From Arthrobacter sp. StoSoilB22 (GTDB taxonomy: Bacteria; Actinomycetota; Actinomycetes; Actinomycetales; Micrococcaceae): a stretch of DNA of 64,000 bases. Of this stretch, positions 43,839-50,791 are shown piece after piece. Position numbers and translations under genes: made by a program. Below the pieces are notes generated by a model. That model saw nothing but the letters and a program-made list of their open reading frames with translations. It was not told the DNA's origin and did not search any database. Within the stretch, counting starts at the first letter, position 1. The number at the start of each line of letters is the position of its first letter. Where the stretch lies: positions 3,658,001 to 3,722,000 of the forward strand of contig NZ_AP024652.1 of the NCBI RefSeq assembly GCF_019977315.1, in the 5' to 3' direction.

Positions 43839-45185
43839 ATGACCCCACTTTGGATCAAGAACCCGCTGGGTATCTTCACCGCAAATGACCACGACGCCGG
43901 CGGCGGCCTGGTGGTTTCCGACTCCGGCGCCATCATTGAGCTGGTGCCTTCGGGCGGGCAACCTTCTTCTCCCGCAACCGTTTTTGATGCATCCGGGCAC
44001 GTGGTTCTCCCGGGGCTCATCAACACGCACCACCACTTCTACCAAACCCTCACCCGCGCCTGGGGTCCCGTGGCCAACGCGCCCCTGTTCCCCTGGCTGC
44101 AGAACCTCTACCCGGTATGGGCCCGGCTCACCCCGCGCAGCCTCGAACTAGCCGTGCAAGTGGCACTGGCCGAGCTGCTGCTTTCAGGCTGCACCACCGC
44201 CGCCGACCACCACTACCTCTTCCCCGACGGCATGGAAGACGCAATCGACATCGAAGTGGCCGCAGTCCGGGCCATCGGAATGCGGGCCACGCTGACCCGC
44301 GGCTCCATGACCTTGGGAGAGGACGACGGCGGGCTGCCGCCCCGCACCACGGTCCAGTCACCTGAGGCGATCCTTGCGGACAGCGAACGGCTCATTCGCC
44401 GGTACCACGAGACGGGTGACGGGGCAGTTGTTCAGATCGCCCTCGCCCCCTGCTCGCCATTCTCGGTGACCAAGGAAATCATGGCCGAAAGCGCTGCCAT
44501 GGCCGAACGGTTCGACGTCCGGCTCCATACTCACCTTGCCGAAACGATCGACGAGGAAGACTTCTGCCAGTCCATGTTTGGGCTGCGGACCGTGGACTAC
44601 CTGGAGTCCGTGGGCTGGTTGGGTTCACGTACCTGGCTTGGACACGGCATCCACTTCAATGACGAGGAAATTGCGCGGTTGGGTGCTGCCGGAACAGCGG
44701 TGGCCCACTGCCCGACGTCGAACATGCGCCTGGCATCCGGCACCGCGCGGGTCCTGGAACTCGAGGCTGCGGGTGTTCCCGTGGGTCTGGGTGTGGACGG
44801 ATCTGCGTCCAATGACGCTTCCAACATGATCCTTGAAGCCAGGCAGGCCCTGTATTTGCAGCGGCTCCGCTACGGAGCGTCCGTTCCCGTGGAACGTGCA
44901 CTCGGCTGGGCCACCCGTGGCTCCGCCGCAGTCCTGGGGCGCTCCGATATCGGCCAGTTGGCTCCGGGTTTCCAAGCAGACCTCGCCCTGTTCAAGCCGG
45001 ACGAGCTGCGTTTCTCCGGCAGCCACGATCCCGTAGCTGCGTTGTTGCTCTGCGGGGCTGACCGCGCTGATCGTGTGATGGTTGGGGGTGTTTGGCGGGT
45101 TGTTGATGGCGCGATTCCAGGGCTGGATGTGGCCGGGCTGATCGCCGAGCACTCGGCCGCGGCCCGGAAGCTGGTGGCGGGGTAG
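43839..45185 (+). CDS. 8-oxoguanine deaminase (amidohydrolase family)
   Basis: This 448-residue TIM-barrel amidohydrolase has PGLINTHHHFYQTLTRAWGP (metal HxH, about 64-83), LHTHLAETIDEEDFC (His about 230), GHGIHFNDEEIARLG (His about 269) and GLGVDGSASNDASNMILEARQALYL (Asp about 320). The H-H-x-x-Q-T-L-T-R and SASNDASNM signatures match bacterial 8-oxoguanine deaminase, producing urate from 8-oxoguanine and thus bypassing xanthine dehydrogenase. It is divergent from guaD across a palindrome. Confidence 0.92.
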   Translation: MTPLWIKNPLGIFTANDHDAGGGLVVSDSGAIIELVPSGGQPSSPATVFDASGHVVLPGLINTHHHFYQTLTRAWGPVANAPLFPWLQNLYPVWARLTPRSLELAVQVALAELLLSGCTTAADHHYLFPDGMEDAIDIEVAAVRAIGMRATLTRGSMTLGEDDGGLPPRTTVQSPEAILADSERLIRRYHETGDGAVVQIALAPCSPFSVTKEIMAESAAMAERFDVRLHTHLAETIDEEDFCQSMFGLRTVDYLESVGWLGSRTWLGHGIHFNDEEIARLGAAGTAVAHCPTSNMRLASGTARVLELEAAGVPVGLGVDGSASNDASNMILEARQALYLQRLRYGASVPVERALGWATRGSAAVLGRSDIGQLAPGFQADLALFKPDELRFSGSHDPVAALLLCGADRADRVMVGGVWRVVDGAIPGLDVAGLIAEHSAAARKLVAG

Positions 45186-45204
45186 CTCCGGGGCGCTGAG
45201 GCCT

Positions 45205-45282
45205 CGCCCGATTCGATGGTTCGCTGCGTACTATGCCGTGCGTTCGGCACAGCACGCAGCGATTCCACGAATCGGGCGTTTT
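45205..45282 (+). repeat. Long compound hairpin left of the AbiEi-like gene
   Basis: Nested arms CGCCCGATTCG/CGAATCGGGCG (45205-45215, 45268-45278), TCGCTGCGT/ACGCAGCGA and GCCGTGC/GGCAC-GC form a stem of about 70 nt, followed by TTTT. The TCGCTGCG core recurs inverted at 46288-46329, on the other side of the same gene. Confidence 0.75.
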
Positions 45283-45338
45283 CCACATAGGGCAATTGGA
45301 TCCTTTTCCCCGAGCCGCGCACCTTCGAGGCTGGTCAG

Positions 45339-46268
45339 ATGACGAGGATTACCCAGCGCAAACTCCCTGAAGGTATGGATCTGTGGCGAACAGAAGAACT
45401 TCACGCTGCCGGATTCAATGATCGGAAAATTGCAGCCTTGGTGCGGAGCGGAGTTTTGGTCCGGCTTCGCCGAGGCTGTTACATCCGCGGCAGCACCTGG
45501 GAGGCGCAGAAACCCTGGATTCGAAGCCGTCAGCTGATTGCCGCACATGCCCACGGAACACTCACGACGGCGGCCGGCGGCTTTGTCTACAGCCACACCT
45601 CCGCCGCCCGCCTCCACGGCTTGTTTCTCTGGGATGTGGATGACCGCGTACACATCAACACCGTGACAACCCCATCCCGCACTTCGCACGGCGTTGACGT
45701 TATTCCACACACGCGGGCATTGAGTCCCCTAGAGGTGGAAACCGTGCAGGGCATGCCATGCACGTCCCTGGAACGAACCGTCGTGGACTGTTGCCTCATG
45801 CTCAACTTCAAGCAATGCCTCATCGTGGTGGACCACGCGCTCAGGATGGGTGCCAACGCCCTTGTTTTGCAGGACATGTGCCACAGCCTGGGTGGGCGGA
45901 ATGGCGTCATTAATCTTCGAAGGGCTCTGGAGAATGCCGATCAAAAATCGGAATCACCAGGTGAAACGCTTACCCGTGAACTGATCCAACGGCTGGGAAT
46001 CGCCATGCCTGAGCTGCAAGTTGAGGTAATTACCAATAAGGGCAAACACCGCCTGGACTTCGCGTGGCGTGCGAAGAGGTTGGCGTTGGAGTTTGACGGG
46101 AAGGTCAAGTACTTCGACTACGCCCCCACCGACGAAGTGATCTACCGGGAGCGCCAGCGCGAAAAGGCCCTCATGGAACTCGGCTGGAGGTTCATCCGGA
46201 TCACGTGGCAGGACCTTTTCCGCGAGCACGAGTTCAAGGTTCGACTCCTGCGCGCTCTCCAGGAATAG
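45339..46268 (+). CDS. AbiEi-like/DUF559 protein, second orphan
   Basis: This 309-residue protein has an N-terminal AbiEi-like winged helix (LWRTEELHAAGFNDRKIAALV then SGVLVRLRRGCYIR, residues about 14-49). A middle domain carries TSLERTVVDCCLM, and the C-terminal DUF559-type nuclease fold shows SPGETLTRELIQRLGI, HRLDFAWRAKRLALEFDGKVKYF and YRERQREKALMELGWRFIRITW. The E...D...E-x-D-G arrangement is intact. It has the same overall architecture as the gene at 26953 but low identity. It has no cognate toxin, and hairpins sharing a TCGCTGCG core bound it on both sides. Function unknown. Confidence 0.82.
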   Translation: MTRITQRKLPEGMDLWRTEELHAAGFNDRKIAALVRSGVLVRLRRGCYIRGSTWEAQKPWIRSRQLIAAHAHGTLTTAAGGFVYSHTSAARLHGLFLWDVDDRVHINTVTTPSRTSHGVDVIPHTRALSPLEVETVQGMPCTSLERTVVDCCLMLNFKQCLIVVDHALRMGANALVLQDMCHSLGGRNGVINLRRALENADQKSESPGETLTRELIQRLGIAMPELQVEVITNKGKHRLDFAWRAKRLALEFDGKVKYFDYAPTDEVIYRERQREKALMELGWRFIRITWQDLFREHEFKVRLLRALQE

Positions 46269-46287
46269 GGCCACCCAATTCGTGGGC

Positions 46288-46329
46288 TCGCTGCGCACTC
46301 GATGTCGCGCACGGCACCCTACGCAGCGA
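46288..46329. repeat. Short TCGCTGCG inverted repeat right of the AbiEi-like gene
   Basis: TCGCTGCG (46288-46295) pairs with CGCAGCGA (46322-46329). The enclosed GCGCAC...GCGCACGG sequence resembles the centre of the hairpin at 45205. Confidence 0.55.
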
Positions 46330-46379
46330 AGGGTCGAAACGGGCGGCGGAGCGGAGGCGGTGCAGGCAGCATGCGGAAA

Positions 46380-46415
46380 GGCGGGCGATACCTCCCCAGG
46401 TATCGCCCGCCTCTT
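46380..46415. terminator. Intrinsic terminator between convergent genes
   Basis: GGCGGGCGATACCT (46380-46393) pairs perfectly with AGGTATCGCCCGCC (46398-46411) around CCCC and is followed by TCTTT. It serves the AbiEi-like gene and, read leftward, the small gene at 46451. Confidence 0.85.
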
Positions 46416-46450
46416 TGGCTCTGTTGCGCAGAGTCCGCGCCCCTAAGTGC

Positions 46451-46627
46451 CTAGGGGCGCTGCCGGCCGAACACAGGGAGCGCGCGCAGCCAACGGGAGA
46501 ACCCGCCGGCTTTGCGGTCACAGTCGGCCGGAATGTAGAAGTCCGGATCTGTCGCACCGAAAGGCAGGTACAGCTCCTGACCCGGCGCCGGGAATTCCAC
46601 GACGTTGTTCGTATCCTTCGAGTCCAT
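46451..46627 (-). CDS. 58-residue hypothetical protein, candidate purine-regulon member
   Basis: This is a small protein: MDSKDTNNVVEFPAPGQELY, then LPFGATDPDFYIPADCDRK and a basic end GFSRWLRALPVFGRQRP. It has no signal peptide or membrane helix. ATG 46627 has an ideal GAGGAGG ribosome site, so it is very likely translated; a seven-codon extension lacks one. A symmetric palindrome TTTCC-N7-GGAAA lies 29 bp upstream, matching sites before dctA and the hydantoin permease. I do not recognise a family. The acidic/aromatic N-terminal half and basic C-terminus suggest a binding or adaptor protein, but that is a guess. Confidence 0.75.
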   Translation of the reverse strand: MDSKDTNNVVEFPAPGQELYLPFGATDPDFYIPADCDRKAGGFSRWLRALPVFGRQRP

Positions 46628-46655
46628 CTGTTCCTCCTCTTTCACATGCACTCAG

Positions 46656-46672
46656 TTTCCGCTCTTCGGAAA
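46656..46672. promoter_or_regulatory. IclR-type palindrome before the 58-residue gene
   Basis: TTTCCGCTCTTCGGAAA: perfect arms TTTCCG/CGGAAA around CTCTT. It fits the same 17-bp pattern as sites at 26867, 31313, 43639 and 50725. Confidence 0.65.
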
Positions 46673-46963
46673 ACTTTTATTGTTATGTGGAAAGTGTAGG
46701 CAGTCGGGAAACGAGCCGTCAAGACCCCCGAGAAGCCATACCGAGTTGCCCCGGTCACATTTGGATGGTTCATAACGATCCACGGGAACCCGTATACACA
46801 AGACGAAATAGTGCGCTACTCTCGAATGAGTTCGTGGCGTAGGTCACGTAACCTGAGAGCAGCAGGCAGGGTCGTAATGAGCTGGCATCAATGGATGTCG
46901 GCTCTTTTTTGTTGGGTCGGCTCCACCAGAAACGCAGTGGAAACACGCGCTTAATTTCATTGA

Positions 46964-46979
46964 TGGAACCTAGGTTCCA
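46964..46979. promoter_or_regulatory. Perfect 16-bp palindrome before uricase gene
   Basis: TGGAACCTAGGTTCCA is fully self-complementary and lies 18 bp before the uricase start. It has the GGAAC/GTTCC halves in the opposite order to the TTTCC-N7-GGAAA sites, so it may bind a different regulator. No second copy was noticed in the window. The gap 46673-46963 shows no gene. Confidence 0.65.
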
Positions 46980-46997
46980 CCTCACAGAAGTTGGGAT

Positions 46998-47912
46998 ATG
47001 ACCATGAGCAACAACATCGTCCTCGGCGAAAACCAGTACGGCAAAGCAGAAGTCCGCGTCGTCAAGGTCACCCGGGATACCGACCGCCACCACATCGAAG
47101 ATTTGAACGTCACCTCGCAGCTGCGCGGTGACTTCCAGGCGGCCCACCTCGAAGGCGACAACGGCCACGTCGTTGCCACCGACACCCAGAAGAACACGGT
47201 TTACGCCTTCGCCCGTGAAGGCATCGGCTCACCCGAGTCCTTCCTGCTTCGCCTCGCAGACCACTTCACCGGCGGATTCGACTGGGTTACCGGTGGCCGC
47301 TGGGAAGCCGAAGCCTACAGCTGGGATCGCATCCAGGCCCACGGCGAGGGACACGACCACAGCTTCGTCCGCAACGGGCAAGAGGTGCGTACCGCCGTCG
47401 TCGTCCGTGATGGCGCAACCACGCACGTCATCAGCGGCCTCAAGGACCTGACCGTCCTGAAGACCACGCAGTCCGGTTTTGTCGGCTACCCGCGCGACAA
47501 GTACACCACCCTGCCGGAGACCACCGACCGCATCCTGGCCACCGATGTATCCGCCCGCTGGCGCTACAACACCAACGTGGACTTCGCCGGCACGGACTTC
47601 AACAAGAGCTACGAGGACATCAAGGCACTCCTGCTTGAAGGCTTCACCGAGAACTACTCCCACGCACTGCAGCAGACGCTGTTCGACATGGGCAAGAAGG
47701 TCTTGGAAGCACACAGCGAAGTGGATGAGATCAAGTTCTCCATGCCCAACAAGCACCACTTCCTGGTTGACCTGAGCCCGTTCGGCTTGGACAACCCCAA
47801 CGAGGTCTTCTTCGCCGCGGATCGCCCGTACGGCCTCATCGAAGCCACGGTCCAGCGCGAGAACATCGAGGCTGCACCGGTGGCATGGAGCGGCATCGCC
47901 GGCTTCTGCTAA
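46998..47912 (+). CDS. Urate oxidase (uricase)
   Basis: This 304-residue cofactor-free enzyme oxidises urate to 5-hydroxyisourate. It has two T-fold units: NQYGKAEVRVVKVTRDTDRHHIEDLNVTSQL (catalytic Lys and Thr regions, about 12-42), a VVATDTQKNTVYAFARE segment with the charge-relay Thr (about 60-76), KTTQSGFVGYPRDKYTTLPETTDRILAT (about 155-182) and MPNKHHFLVDLSPFGLDNPNEVFFAADRPYG. ATG 46998 (MTMSNN) follows GTTGGGA; MSNN two codons later is also possible. Genes for the next steps, 5-hydroxyisourate hydrolase and OHCU decarboxylase, are not in this window. Confidence 0.96.
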   Translation: MTMSNNIVLGENQYGKAEVRVVKVTRDTDRHHIEDLNVTSQLRGDFQAAHLEGDNGHVVATDTQKNTVYAFAREGIGSPESFLLRLADHFTGGFDWVTGGRWEAEAYSWDRIQAHGEGHDHSFVRNGQEVRTAVVVRDGATTHVISGLKDLTVLKTTQSGFVGYPRDKYTTLPETTDRILATDVSARWRYNTNVDFAGTDFNKSYEDIKALLLEGFTENYSHALQQTLFDMGKKVLEAHSEVDEIKFSMPNKHHFLVDLSPFGLDNPNEVFFAADRPYGLIEATVQRENIEAAPVAWSGIAGFC

Positions 47913-47953
47913 ACCCGCACCAAACGCGGACTAAGCCGCACCATCTCAAGGGT

Positions 47954-48005
47954 TTGTGTGCAGGTCCCCCCAACGGCGCCCCGTAAAGGCAGGACCTGCA
48001 CACAA
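47954..48005. repeat. Inverted repeat between uricase and urate permease
   Basis: TTGTGTGCAGGTCC (47954-47967) pairs perfectly with GGACCTGCACACAA (47992-48005) around a 24-nt C/G-rich loop that could itself fold. There is no T-run. It probably limits read-through from the uricase gene. Confidence 0.65.
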
Positions 48006-48068
48006 TGCCAACCCCAAAAACCAAAGATTTGTTAGCCAGACACAGTTAGCCAGACGAAGACGTCTGCC

Positions 48069-48092
48069 ATGAACCCAGAAAGTCTGCCATGA
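48069..48092 (+). CDS. Possible 7-codon leader minicistron (MNPESLP)
   Basis: ATG 48069 reads AAC CCA GAA AGT CTG CCA TGA, and its stop overlaps the permease ATG as ATGA. The two ATGs sit inside a 13-bp direct repeat GTCTGCCATGAAC (48062-48074 and 48082-48094). Neither ATG has a strong ribosome site. It may be a translationally coupled leader, or simply a by-product of a 20-bp duplication. Confidence 0.3.
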   Translation: MNPESLP

Positions 48093-49606
48093 ACATCAAG
48101 AAGAAGTCCCGCCCCGCGAATACCACCTCGTCCCGCGCAGAACGCGCAGGACGACCCGAGCGGCCCGAGGACAAGCGACTCTCCATCGGAAGCACCTTCG
48201 CTTACGGCTTCCAGCACGTCCTCACCATGTATGGCGGAATCATTGCCCCGCCCCTGATCATCGGCGCGGCGGCCGGCATGAACTCACAGGACATCGGCCT
48301 GTTGATCGCCGCCTGTTTGTTCGTTGGCGGCCTGGCCACCATCCTGCAGACGGTGGGCATCCCGTGGTTCGGCTCGCAGCTGCCGTTGGTCCAGGGCGTG
48401 TCGTTCGCCGGAGTCTCCACCATGGTGGCGATCGTCCAAGGTGGCGGCGGGATCCAAGCGGTGTTCGGATCAGTGATTGTTGCCTCGTTGATTGGCCTGG
48501 CAATCACACCCCTGTTCTCCAAGATCATCAAATTCTTCCCGCCCGTAGTTACCGGCACAGTCATCACCACCATTGGGCTCACCCTGATGCCGGTGGCCGC
48601 GAACTGGGCCATGGGTGGCAACGCCAAGGCTGACAACTACGGCAGCATGGCCAACATCGGCCTGGCCGCAGCAACCATGGGTGTTGTCCTGCTCCTGAGC
48701 AAGGTTGGCAACGCCGCCATCTCCCGGCTCTCCATCCTGCTGGCCATGGTCATCGGCACCATCATCGCGTTGATTGCGGGCATGGCTGACTTCTCCAAGG
48801 TTGGCCAGGGCGACATCGTCGCATTCCCCACGCCGTTCGCTTTCGGCGCTCCCACGTTTGAAATCGCCGCGATCATCTCCATGCTCATCGTCATCCTGGT
48901 GACACTCACTGAGACCTCGGCAGACATCATCGCAGTGGGCGAGATCGTGGACACCAAGGTTGATTCACGCCGCATCGGCGACGGCCTCCGCGCAGATATG
49001 CTCTCCAGCGCCATCTCCCCGCTGTTCAATTCCTTCACGCAGAGTGCCTTTGCCCAGAACGTTGGTCTCGTGGCCATCACGGGCATCAAGAGCCGCTTCG
49101 TGGTCAGTGCCGGCGGCCTCATCCTGGTGATCCTCGGTCTCCTGCCGATTCTTGGGCGAGTAGTCGCAGCGGTTCCGACGCCCGTCCTGGGCGGCGCCGG
49201 CGTCGTGCTCTTCGGTACGGTGGCCGCCAGCGGTATCCGTACCCTGGCCAAGGTTGAGTACAAGAACAACATGAACCTGATCATCGTGGCGGCCTCGATT
49301 GGCTTCGGCATGATCCCGATCGCCGCCCCGAAGTTCTACGACCAGTTCCCCTCCTGGTTCGCCACGATCTTCCACTCCGGCATCAGCTCGGCTGCCGTCA
49401 TGGCCATCCTGCTGAACATCCTCTTCAACCACTTCAAGGCCGGCAACTCGGACAACCAGTCGGTGTTTGTGGCGGGCACTGACCGCGTTGTCAGCGAAGA
49501 GGACATCAAGTGCCTCAGCGAAGGCGACCGCTTTGAGAACGGCAAGCTGATTGACGCCGACGGCAAGGAAGTCCCGCTCAAGACGTCCAGCGCTTCTGAG
49601 CACTAG
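48089..49606 (+). CDS. NCS2 urate/xanthine permease
   Basis: This 505-residue nucleobase:cation symporter-2 protein has about 14 hydrophobic segments after a charged N-terminus. Signatures include FAYGFQHVLTMYGGIIAPPLIIG (TM1 with the QH motif), the TM3 region GSQLPLVQGVSFAGVS and the family motif QNVGLVAITGIKSRFVV at about residues 322-338. The NCS2 urate/xanthine branch fits its position after uricase. A soluble C-terminal tail of about 40 residues is predicted. It supplies urate from outside to the cytoplasmic uricase. A strong bidirectional terminator follows. Confidence 0.93.
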   Translation: MNIKKKSRPANTTSSRAERAGRPERPEDKRLSIGSTFAYGFQHVLTMYGGIIAPPLIIGAAAGMNSQDIGLLIAACLFVGGLATILQTVGIPWFGSQLPLVQGVSFAGVSTMVAIVQGGGGIQAVFGSVIVASLIGLAITPLFSKIIKFFPPVVTGTVITTIGLTLMPVAANWAMGGNAKADNYGSMANIGLAAATMGVVLLLSKVGNAAISRLSILLAMVIGTIIALIAGMADFSKVGQGDIVAFPTPFAFGAPTFEIAAIISMLIVILVTLTETSADIIAVGEIVDTKVDSRRIGDGLRADMLSSAISPLFNSFTQSAFAQNVGLVAITGIKSRFVVSAGGLILVILGLLPILGRVVAAVPTPVLGGAGVVLFGTVAASGIRTLAKVEYKNNMNLIIVAASIGFGMIPIAAPKFYDQFPSWFATIFHSGISSAAVMAILLNILFNHFKAGNSDNQSVFVAGTDRVVSEEDIKCLSEGDRFENGKLIDADGKEVPLKTSSASEH

Positions 49607-49627
49607 CACCCTTCCGCAGATGACAGC

Positions 49628-49663
49628 AGGCGGCAGTGTTTTCCTTGGGGGACACTGCCGCCT
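49628..49663 (+). terminator. Hairpin after urate permease
   Basis: AGGCGGCAGTGT (49628-49639) pairs with ACACTGCCGCCT (49652-49663), followed by GTTG. The stem core GGCGGCAGTGT is identical to that of the hairpin after aceE (34367). Confidence 0.7.
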
Positions 49664-49750
49664 GTTGTCGCCTTGGCATGGTATGTACGACGGCGGCTCT
49701 CGCCTTTGCGGCTTGGCCACTAGCCCGCTCCAGGACCTCGCCGAAACGAC

Positions 49751-49789
49751 AAAAGATGGCAATGTTTCTGGGAAACGTTGCCATCTTTT
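49751..49789. terminator. Bidirectional intrinsic terminator
   Basis: A 17-bp stem AAAAGATGGCAATGTTT (49751-49767) pairs with AAACGTTGCCATCTTTT (49773-49789), one pair being T:G. A-rich and T-rich ends make it suitable for both the permease (+) and iclR (-) transcripts. Confidence 0.9.
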
Positions 49790-49815
49790 GCCATTCCGCG
49801 CGCGGGAGGCGGGGG

Positions 49816-50571
49816 TTAGTTTTGGTTGAGCTCCGCGGAGATCGCCAGGGCAGCCTCGCGCAGCATGGGCACGGCGCGGTCCGCGAAGCTCTGGTCAACG
49901 CGTGTGATCGGGCCCGAGACGGAGATCGCCGTGGGCGTGGGTGCGTTGGGAACGGCCATGGCGAAGCACCGGACGCCCAGTTCCTGCTCTTCCTCGTCGA
50001 TGGAGTACCCACGCTCACGGATCAGTGCCAGGTCCGCAAGCAGGGAGTCGATGTCACCGATGCTCTTGGCCGTGGGAGTGGGCATGCCGGTGCGGGCCAC
50101 GATGCCACGGACCACTTCGTCATCCAGCTGGGCGAGAATTGCTTTGCCCACGCCGGTGTCGTGCGTGTGGGCGCGCCGGCCAACCTCGGTGAACATGCGC
50201 ATGGAGTGCATGGACGGGACCTGTGCCACGTAAATGACCATGTCCGAGTCCAGGACGGCCATGTTGGACGTCTCGCCCAGCCGCTCCACCAGGGTCTTGA
50301 GCTGCGGACGGGCCACGGCGCCGAGTTGCTTGCTGGCTCCTTCGCCGAGGCGGATGAGCCGCGGGCCCAGGGCATAGCGGCGGTTGGGGAGCTGCCGGAT
50401 GTAGCCAAGGGACACCAGGGTCCGGAGCAGGCGATGGATGGTAGGCAGGGGCAGGTCAGTGGACGACGAGAGCTCGCTCAACGTGACGTCGCCGCCCGCG
50501 TCCGTGATCAATTCCAGCAGTTCAAAGACGCGCTCAACAGACTGCACGCCTCCGGAGGCTTTTTCAGCCAT
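49816..50571 (-). CDS. IclR-family transcriptional regulator (AllR-like)
   Basis: This 251-residue regulator has an N-terminal winged helix (SVERVFELLELITDAGGDVTL, then LSSSTDLPLPTIHRLLRTLVSLGYIRQ, residues about 10-60) and a C-terminal GAF-like effector domain with VGKAILAQLDDEVV and GYSIDEEEQELGVRCFAMAV. IclR/AllR proteins respond to small carboxylates such as glyoxylate. It is divergent from malic enzyme across a gap holding the palindrome at 50725, and convergent with the urate permease. It is the only IclR gene in the window and so the natural candidate for the TTTCC-N7-GGAAA sites. Confidence 0.92.
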   Translation of the reverse strand: MAEKASGGVQSVERVFELLELITDAGGDVTLSELSSSTDLPLPTIHRLLRTLVSLGYIRQLPNRRYALGPRLIRLGEGASKQLGAVARPQLKTLVERLGETSNMAVLDSDMVIYVAQVPSMHSMRMFTEVGRRAHTHDTGVGKAILAQLDDEVVRGIVARTGMPTPTAKSIGDIDSLLADLALIRERGYSIDEEEQELGVRCFAMAVPNAPTPTAISVSGPITRVDQSFADRAVPMLREAALAISAELNQN

Positions 50572-50724
50572 TCCCTTGTCTCCAATGACTCAGATTCCGA
50601 CAACTCTTATCCGCATCGTGAAAAGAATTGCTTAGAACACCCAACATACAGCACGCGTGCAAGCTGCGCGATGACACCGAACATGACCAAGCAAGGGGTT
50701 GTGTTTCCACTTTGTAGATAATAA

Positions 50725-50741
50725 TATCCATAATACGAAAA
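50725..50741. promoter_or_regulatory. IclR-type site between iclR and malic enzyme
   Basis: TATCCATAATACGAAAA shares ATAAT-CG and the outer TCC/GAA pattern with the dctA and Mhp1-permease sites. It lies 50 bp before the malic-enzyme start. Confidence 0.55.
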
Positions 50742-50791
50742 CATTCAGTTGGAACGGCGGCCCGGGAACGGGCCTAACAGGAGGAATTTCA

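Noticed and set aside
47913..48088. Purine riboswitch before the urate permease
   Set aside because: No purine-aptamer core (conserved loops and P1-P2-P3 junction) can be folded; the only clear structure is a simple inverted repeat.
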